Below, one piece after another: positions 25,487-35,647 of a DNA stretch of 64,000 nucleotides. A program made the translations under genes and the position numbers. The stretch is from the NCBI RefSeq assembly GCF_013375535.1, contig NZ_JABXJG010000003.1, positions 620,001-684,000 on the forward strand, in the 5' to 3' direction. Below the pieces are notes generated by a model. It was not told the DNA's origin. It saw only the letters and a program-made list of their open reading frames with translations, and searched no databases. The stretch is from Sphingobium sp. 15-1. GTDB taxonomy: Bacteria; Pseudomonadota; Alphaproteobacteria; Sphingomonadales; Sphingomonadaceae. Every line of letters starts with the position of its first letter. Position 1 is the stretch's first letter.

Positions 25487-26518
25487 CTATGCCATCGCCG
25501 GCTCCCGGAAGGGCGTGTTAGTGCGCCACATCGCATGCAATGTTACAGCAAGTTTCCGCGCCAGAGCCACCTTGGCTTTCCGGGGTCCTGTTCTTTCGGC
25601 GATAGCTTTGGCCCAGCTGCGTAAGCGTGGGCCACCAAGGTCCCGACAGACGATCGCATTCGCCGCCTCGAACAGGCATTTCCGCGTGAACCCATCCCCG
25701 CGTTTCGAGATGCGACCGTTCCGGCTAATCTCGCCAGACTCGTAGCGCCTTGGCGTCAGCCCGAGGTAGGCACCGGCGCCGGACGACCGTCGGAACCGGG
25801 CGGCATCATCGAAGGCTGCTACTACGGACATCGCTGTGATCGGTCCTACACCGGGGGCGGTCATTAACAATCTGACCGTCGCATGCCGCTTGGCGATCGC
25901 CCTGATCCGCTTGTCGAGTGTTGCTATGTGAGACAGAATGTCGCGGCGAGCCTGTATCAGCGTTTTAAAAATCGGGATGAGTTCTGGGGCAACCAGCAGT
26001 TCCTTGGCAATGATTTCGTCGGCCCGACGCTTGAATCCACCGACACGCTTGCCAAACATAACACCAAAGGTCTTCAAAAGCCCCCGGACCTCGTTCTCCA
26101 GCCGAACCCGCATGCCGACGAACGCTTCCCGGGCTGTCAGCATCGCCCGATTGACGTAGGCGTCGTGGCTCTTGATCTGCACAGCCTTGAACCAGCCGGT
26201 CCGTACGATCTGGGCCAGACCACGGGCATCATGACGATCGGTCTTGTTGGGCATCATTTTCAACACACCGTTGGCATGGCGCGCGTCCAGACAGATGATC
26301 GGCACCTCTCGCGCCACCAATTCGTTCCAAAGCCAGACAGCCAGAGGGCCAGTTTCCATGCCGACCCGCTCAAGGCCATCTGATCGCTCCGCGAGCCAAT
26401 TGGCAATCGCCTCCGGGCAGGTCGGCACCTTGGCCTCCGCCAGCATCGCGCCGTCCTGGTCCACCATGCAAATCGCCGTCTGATCCTGCGACACATCCAG
26501 AGCTGCAAACACCGCCAT
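25487..26518 (-). mobile_element. IS110-family transposase (343 aa), intact frame
   Basis: The DEDD domain is visible: AALDVSQDQTAIC (D), VGMETGPLAVWLW (E) and NKTDRHDARGLAQIV (D-D). The C-terminal Transposase_20 domain has MTAPGVGPITAMSVVAA and GAYLGLTPRRYESGE. The start at 26518 has AAGGAGG seven bases upstream, so I prefer it to 26578. The frame is uninterrupted, unlike the two other IS110 genes in this window. A transposase of this family uses an RNA encoded in the element's ends. Confidence 0.9.
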
Positions 26519-26649
26519 TGCATCCTCCTTGTTCAAAGCTTCGGCATAAAGTGTCGAAGCGGAAGTCCCATTCTGCATCAGTTGTTGAGATATGGGGCGT
26601 GGCGATTACACTAAGTGGTGTAGGTGGTGTAGGTTTTCCTAGCCACCGC

Positions 26650-26935
26650 TCATTTCGGCATCGGGATGAGCCGATCATGCGCCCGGTACAGCCGAGAGCA
26701 TGACGATCGGATTGTCGCTGACGGGAGCCATGGTTTAGCTGCGCTGGCCTTCGGCTCAAGCGTCATGTAGCGGGCGCGCTGGACAGCCCATTCGTCACTC
26801 TGTTCCATGAGGATGGCGCCGATCAGGCGCGTGATCGCGGCCTCATTGGGGAAGATGCCGACGACCTCGGTGCGGCGCTTGATCTCGCCGTTGAGGCGCT
26901 CGAGAGGATTCGTAACCGGTATGAGGATTGGCGGT
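26650..26935 (-). pseudogene. IS256-family transposase C-terminal fragment
   Basis: The minus frame reads NPLERLNGEIKRRTEVVGIFPNEAAITRLIGAILMEQSDEW, then RYMTLE. This is the signature end of IS256 (Mutator-like) transposases: S-T-N-x-L-E-R-L-N-x-E-I-K-R-R, and V-G-I-F-P-N. The catalytic region is absent and the fragment begins at a junction near 26935. It sits between two IS110 elements. Confidence 0.8.
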
Positions 26936-27159
26936 GCCGATGTCCCTGCCGCGATTCGATGTTGTGGCATATGGTACGACCATCCGGGACAGAGGCACCG
27001 GGAGCACGAATGTGCGGGCAGGCCGATCTTATAGCATGAGCTACGAGCTCGAGTTAGTAGCTGGCCGCCTCTGCGACTCACCCGGTTGCGCTGCGAGCGC
27101 GGATCCGTAGTTGTCGTGTCGCCCGCCGCTCCCGTCACTTTGACTGACAGGAGGCGTTT

Positions 27160-28375
27160 ATGCGGCGCGTCGTTGGCATTGATATCCACCGGACCTTTGG
27201 CGAGGTGGTGATTTGGGAGGAAGGTCGGCTCAGGAATTCCGGACGGGTCGATATGACCCGGACGGCGCTGGAGGGTTTCGGCAAAAGACTGCGATCGAGC
27301 GACGAAGTGGTCATTGAGGCGACCGGCAACTGCATGGCCGTTTCGCGGGTCCTCTCGCCGTTCGTGGCACGCGTGGTGATCGCCAATCCACTTCAGGTAA
27401 AGGCGATCGCCCACGCTCATGTGAAGACCGACAAGATCGATGCGGGTACGCTGGCGAGCTTGTATGCAGCTGGCTATCTACCGGAAATCTGGACGCCGGA
27501 TGCAGCGACTGAGCGGATGCGCAGGCTTGCTGCCCGGCGATTTCAAATTGTCCGGCACCGCACGCGGATCAAGAACGAGGTGCATTCCATCCTGCATGCT
27601 CATCTGATCCCGCGCTGTCCGCATGCCGATCTGTTCAGCGGCGTGGGCCGTGCCTGGCTTCTGCGCCAGGCCGTGCCGGAAGATGAGCGTGGCGCTATCG
27701 AACGGCACATCCGCGAGCTTGATCGGTTTGGCAGCCATCGACAAGGAAATTGCCACTGATGCGCTCAACGATGATGCGATTGCCAGGCTGCTGACCATCA
27801 CAGGGATCAACCTAACCGTAGCGGCGGGGATCGTGGCGGCGATCGGCGACATCAATCGCTTCTCGAGCCCGCAAAAGCTGGTGAGCTACTTCGGCCTCAA
27901 CCCGCGGATGCGCCAGTCGGGGCTTGGAGCAGCCCACCATGGGCGGATCAGCAAGGCCGGCCGCAGTCACGCCAGGGCGATGCTGGTCGAAGCGGCATGG
28001 GCAGCCGCCAAGACGCCTGGGCCGTTACACGCCTTCTTTGTCCGTATCCGGGCGAAGCGCGGCCATCAGGTGGCGGCAGTCGCCTTGGCTCGCAAGCTGA
28101 CAGTTCTGTGCTGGCACCTGCTGACCAAGCAGACCGACTATCGCTGGGCGCGCCCCGCGCTGGTCGCCAACAAGCGACGGGCAATGGAACTCAAGGCCGG
28201 AAAACCGCAGAAGAAGGGCAACAAACCCGGCCCAGCCCATGCGTACAACGTCAAGGCCTCGCGCGATCAGGAAATGGACATCGCCCGCCATGCCGAGCAG
28301 GCCTATGAGCAATTCGTTGCCCAGTGGGAGACAAGGCCAAAGGTGCGCGGACGCTCCAAACCGGCAGGGCTGTGA
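27160..28375 (+). pseudogene. IS110-family transposase with one-base frameshift
   Basis: The frame from ATG 27160 (GACAGGAGG upstream) reads VVGIDIHRTFGEVVIW, VVIEATGNCMAV and KTDKIDAGTLASLYAAGYLPEIW, giving the DEDD residues, and breaks at about 27728-27731. The other frame continues LAAIDKEIATDALNDDAI, TITGINLTVAAGIVAAIG and SYFGLNPRMRQSG to the stop at 28375. One extra T in GATCGGTTTGGCAGCC accounts for the shift: removing it gives ELDRLAAIDKE. The element is either inactive or carries an assembly error. Confidence 0.85.
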
Positions 28376-28464
28376 CAAGGCGGCCTGACGGAACTTACAG
28401 CCGGAGTTCCGCTCTTCGCCACGGAGTCGCCCGCGCACCACCTGCATAGCACAATTTTCTGAGG

Positions 28465-29608
28465 CCGGTCTTGTCCATCTCATCCGTGCTAAAGAACGGC
28501 TCGGTGGCGCGTTGGCGAACCTCGGCGCTCATGCCATGGCCTTCGTCGCGGATGCTCAACACGACATAATCCCCTTCGGGAAGGCCATGCGCCGCCGCGT
28601 TGCCGTTCAGCTTCCAAAGCTCGGTCGCGATCGTCACGGTGCCGCCGCCCGGCATCGCGTCGCGAGCGTTGATCAGGATGTTGAGCACCGCCATCTCAAG
28701 ATGCGTGGGGTCGATCTGCACCACCGGGAGCCGACGCTCCAGCGCGGTGACCAGCCTGATCTGCGGCCCCACAGTATTGTCGATCAAATCGCCAAATTCG
28801 TGGATCAGCTCGTTCATATTGATCCGGCGCGGCTCGAGCCGGGTCTTGCGCGCGAAGGCAAGCAACTGGCGAGTCAGCCTCGCGCCGCGCTCGGCAGCCC
28901 GAGCAGCATTGCCCAGCATCGGTCGCTGGGCATCGTTCAGATCGTCTCCGAGCACGATGTCGAGATTGCCTGTCACCACCTGCAGCAGGTTGTTGAAATC
29001 ATGCGCCAGGCCGGCAGTCAGTTGTCCGATCGCCTCCATTTTTTGCGCCTGACGAAAGGCTTGTTCAGAGGAGCGTCTTCAGAGGAGCGTCGACGCGTGA
29101 CATCAAGCTGACTGGCGAAGAAATAGATGAGCGTGCCGTCGTCATCATAGACTGGCGCCACGAACACCGCGTTCCAGAAGGGACTGCCGTCGCGACGATA
29201 GTTCAGGATTTCGGTCGAAATCGCTTCCTGCGCCCCTACGGCTTCGCGAAGGGCGCGGACGGTTTCCCTGTCGGTGTCGGCCCCCTGCAGGAAACCGCAA
29301 TTGCGGCCGACGACTTCGCTTTCCTCATAGCCTGTCAGATCAAGAAACGCTTTGTTGGCGAAGACGATTGGATTGTCGTCCTGGCGCGGATCGGTAAGGA
29401 TCATCGGCATCCGTGTCATCTGCAAGGCAGCAAAGAACACCGTACCGCGCTGGTCGAGCCCAGGCTCCGCCACGGTTGATCGCTTCCAGTGACGCGTCGG
29501 TCGGGTGCCTGTCGGACTATAGGAACTGGTGTCTTCCAGATCGCCGGCTGGCTCGCCGGTCGCTTCGTTGGGATTGACGGGCGCTTCTGCGCCATCCTTG
29601 TCGGCCAC
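28465..29608 (-). pseudogene. LOV-domain histidine kinase, broken by a 14-bp tandem duplication and 3'-truncated
   Basis: The N-terminal part (29608 leftward) has a LOV photosensor: GRNCGFLQGADTDRETVRALR, with C104 as the expected flavin-adduct cysteine, then NYRRDGSPFWNAVFVAPVYDDDG. The kinase core lies in the other frame: MEAIGQLTAGLAHDFNNLLQVVTG (phospho-His), NILINARDAMPGGG and EPFFSTDE. A direct duplication at 29064-29091 shifts the frame between them; with one copy, RRRSSEQAFRQAQKMEAIGQL reads through. The C-terminal ATP-binding lid is lost at about 28465, next to an IS110 relic. It was probably a blue-light sensor kinase, now dead. Confidence 0.88.
29064..29091. repeat. 14-bp tandem duplication TTCAGAGGAGCGTC x2
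   Basis: TTCAGAGGAGCGTC occurs at 29064-29077 and again at 29078-29091 without a gap. 14 is not a multiple of three, so the second copy shifts the LOV kinase frame. The frame is restored exactly when one copy is removed. Confidence 0.9.
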
Positions 29609-29775
29609 GGGCTACCTCAAATCAGTTTCAACATCGCAATAAATCTTCATCAGCGATCTGGTTGCCATGAGTCTTCACTCGAGATTATCAGCCTGGCCTG
29701 ACCATCCCGTCTGCAACCAGTTCAAGCGTTTTGCGTTTGCGTCCAGCATCAGAAGAATTTTTCCCCGGGGGATCG

Positions 29776-32373
29776 ATGAAAAAGCCAGAACCGGCGCGCG
29801 CGATCAGCGCTGACGAATGGCGCCAGATCGTCGATGGCGCGGTTGGCACGGCGATCATCACCACCGATCTCGAAGGCCGGGTGACGAGTTGGAACGAGGG
29901 CGCGTCCCGGATGCTGGGCTGGACCGCCTCTGACGTTCTGGGCGAGACGCTGGAGCGCCTGTTCCCCCCCGGAGAGGGTGCCTTGGCGCTCCGACAAGAG
30001 ATGACCGACGCGCTGACCGTCGGCCGTGGCGGCGGAACGGAAGGTTGGCGCATTCGCCGCGGCGGCTCTCAGATATGGGCCGTAGGCGAAATGTCGCCGA
30101 TCCGCAATCGGACCGGTGCCGTGGTCGGATTCACGAAGATTTTGCACGATCGCACGAGAAGCAGGGAAGCGCAGGAGGCGATCTCTGAAGAGCGCCGTGC
30201 GCTCGAGATACTTAATCGGGCCGGCTCCGCCCTGGCGGCCAAGACCGATCTTCAGGAACTCGTCCAGATCGTCACCGATGCGGGCGTTGAGCTGACCGGT
30301 GCCGAATTCGGCGCCTTCTTCTACAATGTCGAGAATGAGGCCGGGGAGAGCTACATGCTCTACACCCTGTCCGGTGCACCAGCCGAAGCCTTCTCCAAAT
30401 TTCCGATGCCGCGCAACACATCGGTGTTCGCGCCGACCTTCTCCGGCGAAGGGATCGTTCGCTCCGACGATATAACCAGGGACCCGCGTTACGGGCAGAA
30501 TGCGCCCCGCAAAGGCATGCCCGAGGGACATCTGCCCGTTCGCAGCTATCTGGCTGTGCCGGTCATTTCGCGTATCGGAGAGGTGATCGGGGGCCTGTTC
30601 TTCGGCCATGCCGATATCGGCGTCTTCGACGATCGGTCGGAACGGGGCCTGGAAGGCCTGACGGCCGAGGCGGCCGTCGCAATCGATAATGCGAGGCTGT
30701 TTCAGGCACTCGAACGCGAACTCACACAACGGCGGAAAGCGGAGAGCGAGCTCGCCGACAGCGAAGCGCGCTTGCGACTGGCCACTGAAGCGGCTGAAAT
30801 CGGGACCTGGGACTACGACCCCGCATCGAACGAACTTCAATGGGACGTTAGGTGCAAGCAACTCTTCGGTTTATCCCCGGAGGCGGCAGTCACCTACGAG
30901 GGCTCCTTCATCGCAGGAATTCATCCGGACGACCGTGAGCGCGCGGATGAGGCCGTCCGACGAGCAATCGATCCCGCGGGCTTGGGCCGCTACGACATAG
31001 AATATCGCACCATCGGTATCGAGGACGGACGGCAGCGGTGGATTTCCGCGAACGGACGCGCGCTCTTCGATACCGACCAGGGAACGCGGTTTGTCGGGAC
31101 CGTGATCGACATTACCGAGCGGAGGGCGACCGAGGACAGGTTGCACCAGCTTAACGAGCGGCTGGAAGAACAGGTCGAGGCCGAGATCCGCAAACGCGCG
31201 GAAGCGGAAGAGGCGCTGCGCCAGTCGCAGAAGATGGAGGCGATAGGACAACTCACCGGCGGGATCGCCCACGATTTCAATAACCTGTTGGCAGGCATCA
31301 TCGGCAGCCTGGAAATCATCGAAAGGCGTCTTTCCGAAGGCCGAACGGAGGGTATTGAGCGCTTCATCAACGGTGCGCAGACCTCCGCCCGGCGCGCCGC
31401 GGCGCTGACCCAGCGGCTCCTCGCCTTCTCTCGTCGCCAGACCCTCGATCCCAAACCGACCGACGTGAACCGGTTGGCCTTCGGTATGGAAGACCTCATC
31501 GCCCGCACCGTCGGCCCGGCCATCAAGGTCGAGGTCGTCGGCGCCGCAGGCCTCTGGCCAACCAGGATCGACACCGTCCAGCTTGAAAGCGCGCTCCTCA
31601 ATCTCGCCATCAACGCTCGCGACGCCATGCCCGACGGCGGCAAACTGACGATCGAGACCGCGAACAAATGGCTGGACAATCGCGCCGGGCGGGAACGCGA
31701 CCTGCCGCCAGGACAGTATATCTCGGTATGCGTCACCGACACGGGGACAGGCATACCGAAAGACATCGCCGACCGAATCTTCGATCCGTTCTTCACGACC
31801 AAGCCAATCGGTCAGGGCACGGGTCTGGGTCTTTCCATGATCCATGGTTTCGTGCGGCAGTCGGGCGGCCAGGTTCGCGTCTACAGCGAGTCCGGGCAGG
31901 GAACGACGATGTGCCTCTATCTGCCCCGCTACTCCGGCGATGTCACGGACGATGCCACGGCGGTGGAATCACCGATCCCGGAAACGGGCGCCGGGGAAAC
32001 CGTGCTCGTGATCGACGACGAACCGACCGTTCGCATGCTGATAGTGGAGGTGCTCGAAGAGGCTGGATATGTCGCACTTGAAGCCGAAGATGGCCCTTCA
32101 GGGTTAAAAATCCTACAGTCCGACGTCCGGGTCGATCTGCTCATCACCGATGTCGGGTTACCCGGAGGCATGAACGGCCGACAGATCGCCGACGCGGCCC
32201 GCGTTGCTCGCCCGGACCTGAAGGTGCTTTTCGTTACCGGCTTCGCGGAGAATGCCGCTGTCGGCAATGGTCATCTTGAGAGGGGCATGGAGGTTATCAC
32301 CAAACCATTTGTGATGACCGAACTCGCGAACAAGATCACCGACATGGTCGAACATCGGCACCCCGGGGCCTGA
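29776..32373 (+). CDS. Hybrid sensor histidine kinase PAS-GAF-PAS-HisKA-HATPase-REC (865 aa)
   Basis: This is a cytoplasmic hybrid kinase without transmembrane segments. Domain order by motif: PAS near residues 15-130 (VTSWNEGASRMLGW), GAF about 150-315 (LFFGHADIGVFDD), PAS about 325-455 (GTWDYDPASNELQWD), a coiled coil, HisKA with H499 in GGIAHDFNNLLAG, HATPase (N-box INARDAMPDGG, then GTGLGLSMIHGFV) and a REC domain (VLVIDDEPTVRML; phospho-Asp in DLLITDVGLPGG). The ATG at 29776 has GGGGGA upstream. It is divergent from the broken LOV kinase, with a 170-base gap between them. The final output regulator is unknown. Confidence 0.9.
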   Translation: MKKPEPARAISADEWRQIVDGAVGTAIITTDLEGRVTSWNEGASRMLGWTASDVLGETLERLFPPGEGALALRQEMTDALTVGRGGGTEGWRIRRGGSQIWAVGEMSPIRNRTGAVVGFTKILHDRTRSREAQEAISEERRALEILNRAGSALAAKTDLQELVQIVTDAGVELTGAEFGAFFYNVENEAGESYMLYTLSGAPAEAFSKFPMPRNTSVFAPTFSGEGIVRSDDITRDPRYGQNAPRKGMPEGHLPVRSYLAVPVISRIGEVIGGLFFGHADIGVFDDRSERGLEGLTAEAAVAIDNARLFQALERELTQRRKAESELADSEARLRLATEAAEIGTWDYDPASNELQWDVRCKQLFGLSPEAAVTYEGSFIAGIHPDDRERADEAVRRAIDPAGLGRYDIEYRTIGIEDGRQRWISANGRALFDTDQGTRFVGTVIDITERRATEDRLHQLNERLEEQVEAEIRKRAEAEEALRQSQKMEAIGQLTGGIAHDFNNLLAGIIGSLEIIERRLSEGRTEGIERFINGAQTSARRAAALTQRLLAFSRRQTLDPKPTDVNRLAFGMEDLIARTVGPAIKVEVVGAAGLWPTRIDTVQLESALLNLAINARDAMPDGGKLTIETANKWLDNRAGRERDLPPGQYISVCVTDTGTGIPKDIADRIFDPFFTTKPIGQGTGLGLSMIHGFVRQSGGQVRVYSESGQGTTMCLYLPRYSGDVTDDATAVESPIPETGAGETVLVIDDEPTVRMLIVEVLEEAGYVALEAEDGPSGLKILQSDVRVDLLITDVGLPGGMNGRQIADAARVARPDLKVLFVTGFAENAAVGNGHLERGMEVITKPFVMTELANKITDMVEHRHPGA

Positions 32374-32550
32374 TTGACGTCGATTCCCGGTCGCGCTTGC
32401 CAAAGGTCATCTTGAGGTGCGTAGAATGAATAGCTGACCGTCCGAACCCGAGGGGCGAAAATGTGCCTCCGAGCGTCGTGGAAAGGTCGTCCCCGCAGCG
32501 CGCCAGCACGAACTCACAGCATTCTGGTCTCTTTTCAGTCGGATTTGCGC

Positions 32551-35496
32551 CTACAGAATAAAGTCGGCGGCTGCGAATTTCACACTGCCAAGGATCTCGA
32601 TCTGAAAGTCAGCAATTCCGTCGCCATTCACATCGCCATACACGGATGTGCTTCCGCCTGCCTGATCGTATCGAAGCTGGCCCGCTTCTCTGCTGAACGT
32701 TTTGGTTCCGATGAATTTGAAGGCCTCGTTGGCGCTTGTTGCCACTTTTGCATCGATGCTTGCCAGCGAAATGATGTCGCCCTGCTGCCGGCTGAAATCG
32801 GTGATCCTGTCAGATGTACCAGCCCGGCTGTCACCAGCCGCGCCGAATTCGAATATGTCGGTGCCCAGACCGCCGGTCAGAATGTCGGCGCCCGCTTCGC
32901 CGGCAAGGCGATCATTGCCCGCCCCGCCGTCCAGACTGTCATTCCCTGCGCCGCCGGAGATCGTATCGGCGCCGCCGCGTCCTTCGATCCGGTCGTTGTA
33001 GATCGTGGCAAATGACTGCCCCGCGACCGTTCTGCTGGTCGAGATTATGTCGTTGCCCGCGGTCCCTATGATGGTAGCGGCTTCTGGGACGTCACTGACG
33101 GTGACGGCCAGCGTCTGGCTATCGCTCAAATGTCCGTCGCTCGCCGAGATCACGACATCGTAAACATTGTTCAGCCCCGCATCGGCAGGCGCTTCAAAAT
33201 CCGGCGCGGAGTTGAAGCGAAGCGCACCGGTCGCGGGATCGATGGAAAACAGCGCAGCGTCCGCGCCGCCCGTCACGGCGTAGCTAATGGCGTCACCATC
33301 AGGATCAGCGGCGGCGATCAAAGCAGCGGCCTGCTGATTTTCATTGACGATCAGCGAGACCGCGTCTGTCCCACCAAAAGAGGTGATGCGGGCAACCTCA
33401 TTGTCATTCTGCACAGCGATGGCGAAGCGTTGCGTCGCCGATAGCGATCCGTCGCTGGCCGAGACGATGACGTCATAGCTGTTGTTCCGGTCGACATCGG
33501 AGGGCGCTTCGAAGTCCGGCGCAGATTTGAAGCGAAGCGCGCCGGTCGCGGCGTCGATCGCAAACAGAGCGGCGTCCGCACCGCCCGTCACGGTATAGCT
33601 AATGGCATCGCCGTCGGGGTCGTTGGCGCGGACGTCGGCTGCCGCCTGGCCGTTTTCCTGGATGGCGAGCGAGACCGTTTCGGTGCCACCATAAGATGTG
33701 ATGCGTACCGCTTCGTTCACATCCTCGACGACGATCTCTACCCGCTGCATCGCCGACAGCGTGCCGTCGCTGGCCGAAACGATGACGGTATAGAAATTGT
33801 CCTCGGCAAAATCGACCGGTGCTTCGAAATCGGGGGCGTTGACGAAAGACAGGACGCCGCTTTGCGCATCGATCGCGAACAGAGCCGCGTCGGGACCGCC
33901 GGTGATGGCGAAATGGACGGCGTCGCCGTCGACGTCGGTGGCCGTGATGGTGGTGACCGCCAGCGCATTTTCCGGGCGGGATAGCGCGACACTGGTTGAA
34001 CCGCCATGCGAGGAAATGACCGGCGCTTCGTTGACATTTGTGACGCTGACGGAGAGCGTCTGCACATCGCCATACACAGCATTGCCGGCTCGTACCCGAA
34101 CGCTGTAGAGATTGTCTCCGTCTCCGCCCGGATATTCGTGGTCCGGCGCGTTCGCGAAGCTGAGAATGCCGGAAAGCGGATCGATCGTGAACAGAGCGGC
34201 ATCGTCGCCGCCGTCGATTGAGTAACGAATATCGGCTGGCGACCCATCGGTGGTCGCGACGACCTGCGTGACGATGGACTGATTTTCCGCCGCCATGACC
34301 GATGCAACGTCACCGCCGCCATCCGATGTGATGGTGACGGGATATTGCGGCGTGAAGACGCGTGCCTTCACCTGATCGTCATCCGCCCCCGCACCGCCGA
34401 GGTCGGTCCAGCTGACGATGAAGCCGCCCGATCCCAAGGCCGTGATGGAGGGATCAAACTGGTCTCCCGACGCCTGATTATTGACGAGCCTGGCGTCGCC
34501 TGCCGCCTGTCCGCCCGCGTCGAAGACCTGCACGAATACCGCCCTTCCCGATCCATCGCTGAGCGGGGTGCTGTTTGCCGTCCATGCTATCGCGAAGCCG
34601 CCGTCGGCGAGGCTCGCCACCTTCGGTCCGACCTGCGTGCCCGAAAAGCCGCTGGGCACTGTGATCTGGGAACCGATGCGATCGCCGCTTGCCGAAAAGA
34701 GCTGGATCCGATGGCCGCTGCCGAGCACGGCGTCGCTCTCATACCAGGCCACCGCGAAACCGCCATTGGCGAGCGTCGTCACGGAGGACTCGACCGAGGA
34801 TACGCCGCTCGTTGCGGTGCTGACGATGAATTCGGACCCGACCGCGGCCCCAGAGGCGTCATAGATGCGGCCCTTGATCAGCCAGCCCGCGCCGCGATCG
34901 GTGAAGGTGACGACATAGCCGCCTCCCGACAGTGCGGTGATGGCGCTGTCCGCCTGATTGCCGTTCGACACCACATTGACCAGGCTTTCGGGCGCGATGG
35001 CGGCGCCATTCGCATCGTAGCTTCTGACATGCACGGAGAAGCCCGATATATCGCCGCCGCTCGTCCTTGTATCATGCCAGCTGATGGCGAAGCCACCGCC
35101 GTCCAGCGCGGTGACATCCGGCCGATCTGCGGAAATTCCCGCGGGACTGACGGTAAACGCGGGCGCGACGGGGGCGCCGGTTGCATCGAAGACCTGAGCC
35201 TGGACCGAGGTGAGACCTTCCCAGGTGAGGACGAACCGCCCGTCTTCGAGCCCCGTCACCGCCGGATTGATGAAGCTGGACCCGGCGACCAGCGTCATTT
35301 CCGTTCCCAGCCGCGCGCCATCGGCGCCATAGATCTGCGCCTTGAGAAAGCGGCCGGCCGTGGTGTTGAAATCGGCGTCCACCCAGACGAGAATCGCGCC
35401 GCCGCCGGCAAGGCTGGCGGCATCCGACTGCGCTTGCGTTCTGGAATAAGTCGAATTGACGTCGAACTCCGTCCCCGAAGCACCATAGATCGTCAT
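32551..35496 (-). CDS. RTX/cadherin-repeat secreted protein with N-terminal seven-repeat beta region (981 aa)
   Basis: This is a probable type I-secreted adhesin. Residues 1-380 contain seven copies of a G-G-[FY]-x-[VI]-x-[WF] repeat (GGGAILVWVD, DGRFVLTWEG, GGGFAISWHD, GGGYVVTFTD, NGGFAVAWYE, DGGFAIAWTA, SGGFIVSWTD). Four or five cadherin-like repeats follow, such as DAALFAIDAATGALRFKSAPDFEAP, and the calcium-binding RTX nonapeptides GGAGNDSLDGGAGNDRLAGEAGAD. The C-terminus, ending FAAADFIL, is typical of type I secretion signals. No signal peptide, TolC or ABC exporter is visible here, so export would use machinery elsewhere. Near-identical cadherin repeats in DNA could recombine. Confidence 0.87.
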   Translation of the reverse strand: MTIYGASGTEFDVNSTYSRTQAQSDAASLAGGGAILVWVDADFNTTAGRFLKAQIYGADGARLGTEMTLVAGSSFINPAVTGLEDGRFVLTWEGLTSVQAQVFDATGAPVAPAFTVSPAGISADRPDVTALDGGGFAISWHDTRTSGGDISGFSVHVRSYDANGAAIAPESLVNVVSNGNQADSAITALSGGGYVVTFTDRGAGWLIKGRIYDASGAAVGSEFIVSTATSGVSSVESSVTTLANGGFAVAWYESDAVLGSGHRIQLFSASGDRIGSQITVPSGFSGTQVGPKVASLADGGFAIAWTANSTPLSDGSGRAVFVQVFDAGGQAAGDARLVNNQASGDQFDPSITALGSGGFIVSWTDLGGAGADDDQVKARVFTPQYPVTITSDGGGDVASVMAAENQSIVTQVVATTDGSPADIRYSIDGGDDAALFTIDPLSGILSFANAPDHEYPGGDGDNLYSVRVRAGNAVYGDVQTLSVSVTNVNEAPVISSHGGSTSVALSRPENALAVTTITATDVDGDAVHFAITGGPDAALFAIDAQSGVLSFVNAPDFEAPVDFAEDNFYTVIVSASDGTLSAMQRVEIVVEDVNEAVRITSYGGTETVSLAIQENGQAAADVRANDPDGDAISYTVTGGADAALFAIDAATGALRFKSAPDFEAPSDVDRNNSYDVIVSASDGSLSATQRFAIAVQNDNEVARITSFGGTDAVSLIVNENQQAAALIAAADPDGDAISYAVTGGADAALFSIDPATGALRFNSAPDFEAPADAGLNNVYDVVISASDGHLSDSQTLAVTVSDVPEAATIIGTAGNDIISTSRTVAGQSFATIYNDRIEGRGGADTISGGAGNDSLDGGAGNDRLAGEAGADILTGGLGTDIFEFGAAGDSRAGTSDRITDFSRQQGDIISLASIDAKVATSANEAFKFIGTKTFSREAGQLRYDQAGGSTSVYGDVNGDGIADFQIEILGSVKFAAADFIL

Positions 35497-35647
35497 GCCA
35501 CCCCCGCCTCAGCGCATTTGTCCTTCGTCCAAATTGCACCAAGATGATCCGGGAGTCGATCCGCTACGGTTCCCCATAAGGATATGCGCCATAAAGAGAC
35601 AATCCAGCGTGGATCGTATCAGCAGGTCATGGGCAAAGACGTTTCGG

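Noticed and set aside
34345..35547. 400-codon plus-strand frame opposite the RTX gene
   Set aside because: It is the shadow of repeated minus-strand beta motifs.
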